DNA of 64,000 nucleotides from Nepenthes gracilis (taxonomy: Eukaryota; Streptophyta; Magnoliopsida; Caryophyllales; Nepenthaceae). The notes under the pieces were generated by a model. It was given only the letters and a program-made list of their open reading frames with translations, was not told the origin of the DNA and made no database searches. A program made the position numbers and the translations under genes. The DNA is taken from the NCBI GenBank assembly GCA_033239525.1, contig BSYO01000003.1:24245683-24309682 (forward strand), written 5' to 3'. This document shows, piece after piece, positions 44,152 through 56,800 of this stretch. The first letter of the stretch is position 1, and each line of letters starts with the position of its first letter.

Positions 44152-45218
44152 AGACCACTTAACAGGGGATTACCCAGGGTTCCTTTGGTTTAGTGGCATG
44201 CTGGTGGTAAATCAACTTTGTTTGTGTGATGTATCTGATTAAATGAATATGGACCCTTTTCTGTTTAATTTTGCTGCTATGTCTAAATTTGTAGGGCATT
44301 CTTTTATACGCAAGGGAATATTTTTCAGAGATATATGCGGTGTGTGTTCAGCAGTGAGATCGTGCATGAGTAACTTCACTACCGTCATTGTCTAGCTATT
44401 GATAGGATTATTCGTTACTTCGGTCATCGGTGAGAATTGAATGTAAAGTGGTCAACTTTGTATTTCCCATGCAATTGGGGTTTTGTTGGTGGCTATTCAA
44501 CATGAAACTGTTATCTGGGTTATTCTGTACTGTGTTTACCTTGGCCGACAATTTCACCATGGAACTGCAACCTGGGTTGCAATCAAATTAGGATATGTTT
44601 CAACCTGGATTGCTTGGGTATGAGATCTAGGTCCGGTATATCAGTGACCCACCTTGCTGAATTTGTTGACCTAGTCATTAGAATTTTTTTGAAAAGACTG
44701 AATTAGTTAGTGAAGAAAAAGAGGTGGGGGATTTGGAGAATTCTGCAGAACTGAAGTGAAATCGATGCAAGAAAATTAACCAAAAACAGTATCTGGTTTT
44801 TGGCTTTTCAAGCAGAGATGTTTGAAGTTCTTATGCCCAATTTTACGCTTTATGCAATGGTCCTTCGGTTTAGGTGAAATATTGTTAGTGAAAAGACCTT
44901 CATAATCCTAAACCCTACTACCTAAAATCTCAAACCCCAAAGCCATAAATCTTAAACCCTAAACCCATGGTATTTGTTTGTTTGCTTGTCTTTATTATTC
45001 TTTTTGGAAGGCTTCATGTGATTGGGGTGAAATCATTGGACTGCATACGTGTGTTCAAGGAACACATTTCTTATATGGGAAAATCTCGAGATTTATCCAT
45101 TCATCAATTTGGTGTTGTGATTAAAATCCCTCAAATATCTTTAGGAAAATTCCTGAGAATGGACCTGAAGTGTCAAGTGGGTTAAATGTCAATTTTTTAA
45201 TTTGTTTTGCTAAAGTTT
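44152..45218. other. Sequence without a recognised gene
   Basis: Plus-strand T-rich DNA of intron-like composition. A short telomere-like ACCCTAAACCC lies near 44956 and related CCCTA/CCCCAAA words near 44915-44950. The 72-codon frame at 44967-45185 resembles nothing known to me. Confidence 0.45.
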
Positions 45219-45988
45219 TGTAGCCCCAAAAAGTGTTAGTTGAATTAAGTCTAGTAAATCTATGATACCTGTATGGTATGAATCTCAAAAGATTATTTTA
45301 ATGATGATTAATTTAATTAAATTGATGAATTTTCGAGATTAATTGAGATTTTGGGACAAAAAAATTAAGCTTCAAACTGGAATTAGTTAGGTTGGGTGGT
45401 ACCTGACATGCACTTGACCCATGCATGAGCGTGTTTTAGGTGGAATATCTACATTTGAGCTGTGCTCGAGTAGTGCACGTGTGTGCTTGAGACAAAAATG
45501 TTAGCGTCTAATGTGCACCTAAGGGTTGCTTGTGTGCCATTTGAATTCCACCTTAGTGCTTGATCTGCACCTTCTATAAATTGGTTTTTTGGCCGATTTT
45601 GGATTGTTTTCATGTGATTCCTGAGAGAGGAAACAGAAAGAGAAGAAGAGAAAGAAAGATGGAAGAGGAGAAATTAAGGTGAAATCAAATAATCTTTTGC
45701 AAAAATCAAATGAAGGTAAGTGCATCCAAGACTTTTTTTTTTTTTTGTTGCTATTCATATATGATCTCTCTGAATATTTCTTGTTCCAAATATTCATGTA
45801 TATGTTATTTTTGTACTTAATTTGATTATGCTTTGCATACATGTGACCACTTCTATTTCATAAACTTTTATGAAATATGCCTTAAATTCATGCAAATCAA
45901 ATGTAAGTGCTGGTTTTTTGCAATAATGTCCTTGCATGCTTTTAAATTCTATTTAATGTTCCTACATGCCTTCAAATTATAAATATAT

Positions 45989-48177
45989 TATCACGTCCCA
46001 AATTCCGATCCCATAATTAATACTTAACCAATTATTAATTAACCAAATTACCATTTAATAACATTTGGACATAAATTTTACGTCGATGCTTCGACCGACC
46101 TTGATAAAATAAATTAAATCATACACCGGATCTAAATAAGTGCCACATCTCATGTGTCTTTGACACCGACCCAAACGCAACGTTGGACATTGCGTAAAGA
46201 ACTTGCCTGTCATCAAAATTAGAGTAATATAATCTGCGAAAAGAAAAATTCATCATGTCTGCTACCCAACTGAACTGAGAAAAAAATATAACTATATCAG
46301 CTTGACATTATTTAAACCCACAAACATCGTCCAGCTATAAACCATAACAGATTAACATTCACATAATCGATGGTTAACCTGCAAAACACCTGCTATCTAT
46401 TGTCCAAAACTAAATCTAAAGCTAGAGTACAACATTAGACAAGATGACTACTATTCAGAATCTGAAATACAACACTAGACATTTCATTAATCAAATTCTA
46501 AACTCTTCCAACGGCTGTTCTTCAATCCTGATTATCCAGCAGATACCCGAGCCTTTCATTTGAGGGGGTTGATAAAACGGAAGTAAGAGAGTGAGCTAAA
46601 ATCTCAATAAGACATATGACTTAGCAATTAAATATATAAACTTTTGCATCAGATTTCAATGAAATGCTATGAGATTTCATAACAATTTTCACAATTAGCT
46701 TGTGCAGGATTTTTAGATTTATCTTATCATATTCTTATTCAATACATGTCATTCAATTGAAACCCGAGTTATACTTGTTATCACACAACCAAAGGCTGTA
46801 CACTGCTATTCAAGACCCATAGGTAGGCCGTTATATATATAACCCTGTAGACGGCACCCAACGCTGTTCCTCACCCGCAGATAATAGATTCGAATCTCAA
46901 TATACTACTATAATATACTAAGATAAACCATAATATACTGCCCACTGAATTTTAACCATGGTCCAATGCATATTCTTAAGAAAATTTTGCAGTTGCAAAT
47001 GATAGGTTCAAACCTTAATATATCATTATAGTATACTAAGGTATACCATAATATACTACTCGCTGAAATTTTAACCATGGTCCAATGCATATTCTTAAGA
47101 AAACTCTACGCTTGTTTTCATAATTTATAGTTTTTACATCTTGAAAATTTGCTTATAATTCCTTAACATTATTGTAGAGTTTCCCACATAATTTTGTAAA
47201 TTGTTAGTATGAAATACTAAATTTAACTTAATCATGCAGAACCACCGTTAGAAACTTAGTGTAGCAAAATTCAGTATAGTAGTGCAAAAATTAGCAAGTT
47301 TAGCTTGTTTTAGCCACATGCAAAGAACTTATGTAATTTTTCTGATACATGTAAAGCATAAATGTAACAATTTCAAAACATGCAAGAAGGTTTTCCACAA
47401 AATTAAGCATGCAGGGACATAATATCTGATTTTTAGAACATGCATGTAAATTAAATTGCAGAAAATAACATATATATACATTGTACATGGACTTAGGCAT
47501 GAATTTCATGCATTTTTGTAACAAGATGAAGAAAACTACACATGCATGTTAAACAATATCATCATAGCTTCGAAATCAAGATATGCATGAGCATTGAAAT
47601 AAGAAATGCTCAAAGGATTCAAAACAGAACAGCAAGAAGAGAAGAAAAGCTCATAATATACTTGCCTTAGTTTAAAATTACCAAAATTTAAGCTTTAATT
47701 CACTTAATTTGAACTTCTTTGGCCTATTCTCTCTTCTTCTCTCTCTTCTCCTCGTCTCCTTCTTTCTCCTCTCTCAAAATTGCTCAGAAAAATGACAGAA
47801 ATCAACCGAAAGTCTCCTTATATATTGAGTGGTGCTCGAGCGCCACTCAAGCATACGTCAGGCGCCATGCCACTGGACTGCAGTGCTCAAGTGTTGTTCG
47901 GGCCCACCTTGAGCACGGAGCTACTACCATAGTGCACTCGAGCGTCCCTCGGCTGTGCATCAAGCGTGCACATTCGAATGTGCATTCTACCAACGAGTGC
48001 TCAAATGCCGACTAGGCGTGTCTTAGATGCCGATCCTGTGGGTTTTGGGGCTCAAACGCCGAGTCATCCAATCTAATTTTGACTTTTGACCTAATTTTTT
48101 ACATTCTGTGATCTCAATTTTAATTATGTTAGCTTAATTAACCAATATTACAATGATACACAAACTCGGGCCTTACA
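45989..48177 (-). mobile_element. Solo LTR, 2.2 kb, Tekay-like
   Basis: On the minus strand it starts TGTAAGGCCCGAG and ends GGGACGTGATA (decayed from GTGACA). It is flanked by perfect TATAT duplications (45984-45988 and 48178-48182). The end sequences resemble those of the Tekay-like LTRs at 1467 and 7593. There is no internal coding. It interrupts the LTR at 45219-49623, whose two halves rejoin by comparison with the copy at 62.7-64 kb. Confidence 0.8.
46882..47110. repeat. Tandem duplication, 118-bp unit
   Basis: TAATAGATTCGAATCTCAAT at 46882 recurs as TGATAGGTTCAAACCTTAAT at 47000. Both continue through ATACTA(A/G)G and AACCATGGTCCAATGCATAT to CTTAAGAAAA. It lies within the solo LTR. Confidence 0.85.
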
Positions 48178-49623
48178 TATATGCTTCTATATATCTTGAA
48201 TTACCTTATAATTGTTCATGCATGTTTATAACTGAGAGAAATCACATAAACTATGTTCAATTTTTTAAATCTTTAATGTTTTTGTATGTTTCCTATTTGT
48301 TAGAAAGTGTTAAGAAATTATATAAAATATGTTAATGCCATGCAAATTTTACAATATAGTTTATGTAGAAATTACACATTAAAATTCCTGCATATTCATA
48401 GTTTTTATTGAATGCTACATATTTGCAATAAATATAAAAGAAAACTCTATATAAGTTTTGATAAGAAAAAATATTTTCTCTAGTTTGAGAAAAATTAGAA
48501 AATAATATTTGAGTAGAGCTTTTAGTTTGACCAAGATTGACCATTGTAAATAATTGACGGAATATATTCGGGCATGTCTTTATATATTATAGTAAATTGA
48601 ATGTTGAACTTATCATCTGTGGGTTAGACAAGCAATGTTCCGCCTTGACTGTAGGGATTATATGTAGTAGGTTTACTCATGGATTGTGAACAGTTACATA
48701 TAGCTAAGGCTATATGGAAATAATCATAGCCCAAACTTTAATATTCGCTATTTCTTGTTGAATTATCATTGATCTTTGGTTTTTTTATATGTTAGCATGA
48801 TTTATACTTTGGTATAGTTTTGGCATGTTTGATCATAAATATACTGATTTGGCATAATTTATGTATATGTATAGATTTTGGCTTATATGATCATTAGTAT
48901 GTGGCTTTCTCATAATTTATCGGAAAATAATTTTATCGGCTTTTTAGAATTGCAATTTTGTTATAATTAGAGCATATTTTGTTTGGTATATATTCACGTA
49001 TGAAAGTATGTATGCCTTTCTGAACCTTAAGCTTATCTTGCCTTTGTTTTGTTAACTCTCCAAATTAGCAGACTCGAATTATTTTGCAAGACGTTGTGAT
49101 CTAGAGAATTGCTGTTTAGAAGTTAACTTTTAGGATATTAAAATGATTTAATGTTTAATTGTAATTTAATAATTTAGGATGTTAATTTTCGATTTTTAGT
49201 TATTGCGGTTGATGTTGCATCCGGCTAATGATGATAATAAATATGTTTACATTCGGTCATTACTTTCAAAAATGTTTAAGTTCAATTTTAGATTTTGGAA
49301 GTATAGTTTGATACCCTGATTTTAGTTGGGATGTTTTTTTTTTTTACATATAATTTGAGGTCAATTAGTTGTTGATATTCAGAGCCACTTTCAAATGTGG
49401 CTATTGGATCCTGTGGTTTGATCATTGTTAATTTGAATATTTCGAGCTATTTGATGGTATTTGATTGTGGGTTTGCATTTCGGTGTCAGTTTGGGTTTTA
49501 AGTTGGTGGAATAAACAATAGATTTTTAAATCTTAACGATAAAATCTTTGGAATTTAAAACCAGAGATTAAGATAATTACGGATCAATGAATAAATATGT
49601 TGATTTTGGCTGGGGTTGTGACA

Positions 49624-50459
49624 ATGTCCAAAAGTCCTACACCAGGAATTTGTGGAATTTTCCTTCACATTATGAAGATCATAGTAGTAACAGCATCATT
49701 GCCATTATGGTGCAGTAAAAAGGTGAAAAATAAAAAAATCCTATGAATCAATTTTGATCACATCAGCCACCATTCAGCGGGGTTTTTCTTGATGCTAGCA
49801 AATTTGGTGACCTCGGTGGGCAGATGGCAAGTCAGTGACAAAACATACAATTTTAGTTTTCTTTTAAGTTTATTAACTGGACTTTCCTTGTTTTTGATGA
49901 ACTGTTCCTATCAAATTAGCCAAAGCCTGCCACATGCCAGAGATGCAACTCTATGCAATTTTTTTTATCTTCTTCCCCTTGTATGGTTGACCTTTTATTT
50001 CTTTATTTCTCCATAATATCTTAAAATCCATGTTAGGCAATATATGTCTAGAGACAAAAATATGGCACAAAGGGGTGCCATTTAGTTCATTGGAAGCAAA
50101 GGAATTGCTCAGGAAGGGTCTGATATGAAGTCATAGCATATTCAGTTTGTGTTGGCATTTTCTTCTACTTGCATCCCCCGCTGTGGTGGGGTGCAATTGG
50201 TAGACTTCTACTCTTTCATTAGAAATGTGAGGGTTCAATTCTTCTTGGCCTCTTAATAAGAGTTGCTTAATCTCCAAAAAAATGTGATTGGACCTATTTA
50301 ACTGAAGTGCAATTTTTAAGTTGCTTCTTTGAAGGATACCTTTTCTTTCCGAATACATGCTGCCTCTATCTTTCTTTTGTTAAATTTTGTGACATTGTTG
50401 TCCAACTCTTCTGCATTGTTTAAGCCTCATCAGTGTTTTTACTTTTATGTTCATCTTAG
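49624..50459 (+). other. Likely intron or upstream region of MED19
   Basis: Non-coding, ending in a pyrimidine-rich tract and the acceptor ATCTTAG at 50459. A usable first coding exon was not found here. The only K-F-G-like candidate (AGCAAATTTGGTGACCTCGG near 49797) has no in-frame ATG upstream. Confidence 0.5.
50165..50290 (+). repeat. Possible tRNA-derived SINE fragment
   Basis: GGGGTGCAATTGGTAGACTT resembles a Pol III A box and GAGGGTTCAATTCTTCTT a B box, about 40 bp apart, followed by TCTCCAAAAAAATG. It does not fold as a complete tRNA. It lies in the putative first intron of MED19. Confidence 0.3.
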
Positions 50460-52433
50460 GTCCAAGGGAGCTTACTGGTGCTGCTGATCTTATTAGTCAT
50501 TACAAGTTGTTGCCGCATCATGCGTTTTTCTGCAAGAAGTCACTTCCTGTATCCATTTCAGATACCGACTACCTTCATAATGTAGTTGGAGACACGGAAA
50601 TCAGAAAAGGTGAAGGGATGCAGTTGAATCAGCTAAGTGAATATCAGTCTTCTTTACAGAATGTAAATGCACGCATACAGCCTTTTGATCTTGATGTGCT
50701 TGGTGAAGCCTTTCATCTAAGAGAAACTGCCCCTGTTGAACTTCCTCATGTGAGTACTTCACATTTTGGGGTTCCTTTCTCCTCCCTCTGTTGTCCTGTG
50801 AAAATAAAAATAAAAATACAAGTGAAAAGAATGCAGAGCTCCTCTGCTGAATGGAGATTCCTGGTTTCTCTCTTAGGCCTCATTGGGTTGGGGGTGAGTT
50901 GCTTTAGGAAGTTTCCCTTTTTCAGGTAATCACAAATCCCTCATTGAGTGTTAGCGTTTGTTGTGTTTGGTTGACACTTGGTCTCTTTGACCGTGAAAAT
51001 CGGCATTGGATAAGGAAATTAGGCCATCTTTTTATTCTCACATAAATGGGTAAAAAATTAAATAAAATAAATTATTCCTTCCATTTTTCATTCGCAAGCA
51101 AACATGGCATTTCTACTTTTTATAGAGTATAACTTAGTAATTTCCTAGGAGGTTATATTTCTTTAGGAAATAGACTATTGAAAACCAAATGAAACATTAG
51201 ATTCCTAACATATTACGATCATAAACTGTTAGTTCTTCCTTCCGTCATTCAAGCCTCCGCCTCCTCTATTTCCATTACTTCTTCTTTCAATTGTTTGGCC
51301 TCGGTTTTTGAAATTTTAGTTGTAAGTAAATTATGGTGTGCTATAGGCAGAAAAGGGGATCCCTACTGTCGCTGGAAGGTCTAAAAATGAATCCAAGGAG
51401 AAGAAGCACAAAAGGCACAAGGACAGAGACAAAGAGAAGGATAAAGAGCATAAGAAGCACAAACACGGCCATAAAGATCGTAGCGAAGACAAGGACAAGG
51501 AAAAGAAGAAGGATAAAAGTGCGCGTCAAGATTCTGGTGCTGAACATTTTAAAAAACAATATGAAAAGGTCAAGACATTTTGATTCTTCTGCAGCTGATA
51601 TTCTAAGCCAATGTGTAGTTGGGAAGAATGGATACTTCTATTGGTATTGAGCTGCATGGTCTTGTGGTAATCTTGTTTACCTATCTTAGACTGGACTATC
51701 ATTAGATTTTTTTTCAAGGAGAACAAAGTGTTTATTTGGGCTGTTATGTTCCTGAAATTACATATCTGTATGTTCATGAGGATGCTTTCTTCAGAGGAAT
51801 TGCATGTTGCAGCCTTAATAACTTGTTGAATACTCTGTTTTCAAACAAAGGAGTCATTTATAGAGTTTACTTCATTGGAAAAAAGAAACATATTGTTTCC
51901 ATGTTTTGTTCTTATTTTGTTGAAGATTATCTTCTTCTGAAAGCAATGAATTGAAGACAACTAAAGTGCTAATTCTGTGCTTACGGATTAGCATGTATCT
52001 AATGGCAAATTAACAGTTTATTGTCATGTGTTATTCATACTTTTTGGGCATGCCCTTCATCTGAAGTAGACAGATCAATGTGTCATAGCCTTACATCTGT
52101 ATCTGATTTTTTTCTCTTCTTGCTTTTACAGAAGAAGCATGAGAGAGGTGAAGATATAAATGACATTAATGGACCCAAAAGGAGTAAGGTAAGATCTTAC
52201 CTTGCTATAATTTTATATTTATTTCATTAGATTTTTATCTTTTTTTTTTTTTGGTACCTGCATTGAAATTGTCTCTTTAATCATATTTTTGGCCTCGAGC
52301 TATTTACTTTGTTTTCCTGAGAGCCTAAGAACATTACTCTTGCTATATATTCTTCACACATTAGATCTCTCACTTTTTTATCAAATTGTTACAGCATAAG
52401 AGCTCTAGAATAGATGAGAGATGTGCACGATGA
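50460..52433 (+). CDS. MED19: Mediator of RNA polymerase II subunit MED19 (partial, exon 1 not found)
   Basis: MED19 is a nuclear Mediator head-module subunit that links transcription factors to RNA polymerase II. Four exons are readable: 50460-50749, 51347-51568, 52132-52188 and 52395-52433, each bounded by AG and GT (GTGAGT, GTCAAG, GTAAGA). The first encodes the Med19 core: GPRELTGAADLISHYKLLPH, then YLHNVVGDTEIRKGEGMQL and ARIQPFDLDVLGEAFHLRET. The second starts AEKGIPTVAG and becomes a Lys/His/Asp-rich nuclear tail (KEKKHKRHKDRDKEKDKEHK). The third gives KKHERGEDINDINGPKRSK and the last HKSSRIDERCAR-stop. Phase at 50460 needs one base from an upstream exon encoding the usual M...KFG start, which I could not find. 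The ATG at 50447 is in frame but lies inside the acceptor tract. Lengths and order match plant MED19. The last codons are frameshifted. It may be functional or a decaying paralogue. Confidence 0.87.
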
Positions 52434-53830
52434 AGGTTGCAGGGTGAAAAGTTGCCGCATTTTTGTGTCCATTGACTTTCCTGAGACGTGGCAGTATTTG
52501 GTGGATCTTTTGTCATTGTTGTGAAACAACTGAGGTAAGCTTTCTCATTTGCTCACCTGCCGTCTTGTGTTCTATTTTTATCCTGTACTTGTTATTCTGT
52601 ACGAGTCAACTCATGATATTTTGGAAGCCCTTTGGCCGAAGAAAGGAGAAAATATGGAGTTTGTTCATTGAGTGGTGAATGAACTCAAATAGCACAATCA
52701 CATCTGAAATACTTGTTAAATAGTCAAACACATGAGCTGACTGATAAGTTAAGATTGGTGGGATTAATTGGAAAAAACATTGAGGGATGTGGACATCAAT
52801 GATTATCATTGTGGGATGAATTATTGCAATAGCAACTACATAGATTTAGATCGAGCATTGGGTTTGGATGGATTTAAAGCAGTCAAATGCGATGTGTGGG
52901 ATGGTTTTGGTGGGTCTTTTTAGGGTGTAAAATGATTCTCCGGCCTTTACCGGACATCTTAATCCTTTGGTTTTATTGGTTTTTTGATATGATATTTGAG
53001 GCTTGTTGATCAAATGATTATGAGTTTGATTCTTGAAATCTTCATTTTTTTGTAATTGTTTCTTAGTACATGGTTTGGAGTGAGCCCATGCTGAGTTCAC
53101 GCTTTCAGCCCTAAAGAGAATTCGTGTGGGAAGGTGTGCTAGGATTTAAAACCATTCTTCAGCCATCATCTAACAGCTTAAGTTTTGGAATATGTTGGTT
53201 TCTTGACAAAAGAATAATCATTTTTCACATAATTGCCAAATATGAGGCTTTCGCTCTAGACAACCATTAACGTGTATCTTTGTGCATGAGCTTCCACACA
53301 ACATTGGTCTGAAAACATCAGAAATATGCAGTCTTATCCTTGCATTACAGATATTATTTATATTGTTTAAACTCCTAACCTTCAAATTCTAATAGAATTA
53401 CCTTACCGCGTTTGTGCTAAAGAGTGTACTCTTAGCATTATTTCCAATATGGTATATGCAAATTCTTTGTGCTCATACAATTTGCTTTCTGCCATGTCTT
53501 TTCTTTTTTCTTCAGGGTAATTACTGAATTAATGATTGACGACAAGAGGGATTCATTTTTTTGAACAAGAGTGGAAGCATGGCACACATTGCTGAGCCTT
53601 TTATGTATCATAGAAAGACCTGGTATAATTGCTACTAACTTGCGGATTTCTGATTATTTGTTTTCTCAGTTTGTACCGCTCATTTTGGGTTGTTCAACAA
53701 TTCCCCATTGTTTTAATATTTCCTTTTTTCAGAGATCCAAAGTTGAGTTTCATCTTCGTTTTTGAGTTAGAATGTGTGCAGCCGGTAAACTTTTATCTAT
53801 GTATAGTTTTTTTGATCTATTAATTGTCTG
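52434..53830 (+). other. Probable 3' untranslated region of MED19
   Basis: After the stop, TGAGGTAAGC at 52531-52540 could be a donor and TTTTTTCTTCAGGG at 53506-53516 an acceptor, which would give a spliced 3' UTR. No strong AATAAA was pinned down. Around 52920-53230 two diverged copies of a 200-bp repeat are seen, beginning ATGATTCTCCGGCCTTTACC and ACCATTCTTCAGCCATCATC and sharing a TTGGTTT.TTGA.A end. This is a type of plant repeat I know only as TE debris. Confidence 0.35.
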
Positions 53831-56800
53831 AAATATGCTGGGCAGTTGTGAAATTTAGGGTTGTGATTTAGCTTCTCTGTTTTCGTATAAAGATCCCAAT
53901 TGACAAATCATGAAAATTTTTTTGTAAATATCTGAATCCATGGAAGCTGTTGCATTGCAGATAAGAATGAGATGCATGCCATATGCTTGTTCTTGTAGTC
54001 GTACTCCTGGTTTTGGTTACCAAGCAGGTTAAAGAATAACTGATGCCAAATCTGCTGTCTTTCTTCCTTGTTTTGATCATTATATGGTTCCAAAAACTTG
54101 CACCAGCTGCCGCCGCCAGCCGCCCCCCGTTCCCTGGCTGTACACTGTTTGGTTGTCTCATATTTGCGTCAATATTAAAGCTTAATTTAGGCTCATGGGT
54201 TGAAAAGCTTGAATTCCGCTCGAATTGGGCTGATTTGACCGGGTCTCCGGGCGAGTTAAGCTTGAGTAGCCTTTCAAACCGCTTCCTGACCCTTGTCTAC
54301 AAGGAAGACAACAATCGAAATTGGGATAATTTTGGATTTTTCTTAAACATTTATATTTTTATTTATACTAACAGATTCATATAAAAATAAATAAATAAAT
54401 AAATATTATATTATTTATGTGTTCTCACCCGATTAGGAAAGACAAATGCGTCTGAGAGTTACATCGCTAAAGAATTTGATAATTTAAACACATGGTAGAA
54501 CATAACTAATTAGTATTTATTTTTTATGGGACAAAATTTTCATAATTTGGGTTATATTTAAATTTCACCCCAACAAAAACTTATTTTCTCTTGTTGAAGG
54601 AAAAATTATAATTTTAAATCAATTAAGGCAATAACATAATTTATTATTAAGTTTAAATTTATAATTCATTTAAAATAATTTAACTTGTGAAAGAAAAAAG
54701 TTGAAACTCAAATGAGAATATAAAGATCAATTTTTTATGTTAATCTATTTATGTGCTTTTGGCAGCAATTATTTAGCCTTTTTATAAATCAGTGTAAATG
54801 AGCAAATAAGATGTCTTATTATAAAAAATATTTTCTTAGAGTCACTTGAATAACATTGTAATTCGTTTATTTGATAATTTATTATCTTTTACAAATAGCT
54901 AATTATTGAGAATTTCTCTACTCAAACTAGGTATTAAAGGGTGGGTTTTTATTTTTTTAAGAGATAAAAATATTTATTTTTTTAATCTTAATTATGTATT
55001 TTTAAATGATTAATTATGATCTAATTATTTGAAAATAATTTATCTTAAGTAATTTTTTTAATTTTTAAAAAATAATTAAATTATAATAATATATTTAAAA
55101 ATATACAGTTAATATAAATAAAATAGGTGGGCATTTATTGTTTGGATCGATAGGAATATGAAAGAGTAACTAAACTTAGTAATATTAATTTTATTAGTTT
55201 GTTATCATTATAGTTTTATCAATAATCCACTGAAGGTGCAGGACTTTTTCCCTAATTCAAATTTATATTTTGTTTTACATATATCCTTTTTTTTATTTTA
55301 TTTTGAAGATAAATAAAACTTCTCTTATTTTTTCTTATTTTTTCTCAATTTCTCTCATTAAAACATTTAAACTAAATTGATTTATATCATTCTACTCCAA
55401 TTAATTCCATTTTTTGGTTACCAAAATTTTAACATAACCATATAGTTGTTATTTTATAACTTAGAAACTATGAGTTTTAGTCGTTAGAACGATTCTTTAC
55501 ATAATATAAAATAAAATTAAATATTATAATTTCTTCCATCATTTATTTTTTTAAATAAAGTATTGTTAATATCATACCATACCATACCAATAAGAATGAA
55601 TGACATTTTATGGGGAGACAATTTGTTATAACCTACTTATATTTTTTAATAATTCAGTATATGATATTGAAATCAACTTATTATATCATATTTATTTATT
55701 TATTTATTTATTATTAATATATAACATCATCATATAGATGCATATATACATTTAATTATTTTTTTAGATAAATACTTGTTAAATCTTTATTTATTTGTAA
55801 CTTTAAAAGAATTTATATGTATAATAGTATATTTTATAAATATTATAAACTATTATGACAGATGTTGTCTCCATGTAGCCTTCATTCTTTTCAGAAAAAT
55901 ATGAGATATTCATATCAACATCTTACAGTATGAAGTCCATCACTACTTCAGAATATATATCACCCGACTGTGAATTCATAATGTTAGAAGAAAAATACAT
56001 TAGTTAAACACTCATTAAACAATTCTTCAACCAGAAAAACAATAATTATAGAAAACATCACGTAATAATCTAATATATAATGACTGAAAATATTATACAA
56101 TGTAATGATATATTTCATCGAAAGAGATTTTATAAAAAAAAATTTATAGAAATTATATTTCTATTACTGTGAACCTAATGCCAATGTATTTATACCTCAT
56201 TAGTTAAAAAATTACATTGTATCCAAATTAATTTTCATCACCCCATTGAGCATTGCTAAGAATGTCTCACTATACATCTATGGTTTGACTAGTCAATCTA
56301 TCATTGAATATTTCATATATCTATATTATAATATAATATCTATAGATTCTATAGGATAAATAAATATATCATCAAGATTAACAAAATAATTTCAGTGTTA
56401 AATAGTGCGGACTATACTAAACTAACTTAGTGCTCATGTTATTTAGATAATATTATATTTTTGTATATATTTTTTATTTTGTCCATAAAATGTAAAATAA
56501 ATTATCACATTACATAAAATTGTAATATTGAATATTTAGAATTCATATACTGGTAATTTCATATTATTTTAACCTGTAATTCTTTGTCTTATCTTATCAA
56601 AATTGACTATTTAAAATAGGAATATGAATGAAAATTAAGAACATATAAATATAACCAAATATTAGTATAAAACTTTTAAGTCTAGTGAAAAATAAAATAG
56701 AGACCTCAATAGAGTCTAATAGGATTTTATTTTTTGTAATTATAAAAATTTAATATGTCCATCATTCATTAGAAAAAAATTGTCACAATGTTTCATATAT

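Larger units (their letters stand above)
45219..49623 (+). mobile_element. Decayed solo LTR of a gypsy-type family, split by a younger solo LTR
   Basis: The interval without its 2.19-kb insertion is about 2.2 kb. It likely begins TGTAGCCCCAAAAAGTG and ends GGGGTTGTGACA. A second, more diverged copy runs from about 62640 past the window end. Both share TTAATTGAGATTTT, the GCATGAGCGTG/GTGCACGTG-type motifs, AAAGAGAGAGGAAACAG-like purine runs and TATCTTGA.TTA..ATAATT. Left-hand pentamer AGTTT does not match ATGTC on the right, so the 5' border is tentative. No coding sequence is seen. Confidence 0.6.

Noticed and set aside
44900..44970. Telomere-like AAACCCTAAACCC
   Set aside because: Only about two repeat units; too short to be an interstitial telomere or an old chromosome end.
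49780..49810. AGCAAATTTGGTGACCTCGG as MED19 exon 1
   Set aside because: Could encode K-F-G next to a GT, but no in-frame ATG precedes it before a stop.
50165..50290. A complete tRNA gene
   Set aside because: A- and B-box-like words occur, but an acceptor stem and cloverleaf cannot be formed; listed only as a possible SINE.
50447..50459. ATG at 50447 as the MED19 start
   Set aside because: It is in frame but falls inside the polypyrimidine-AG acceptor, and the family has a conserved KFG-type segment encoded before GPREL.
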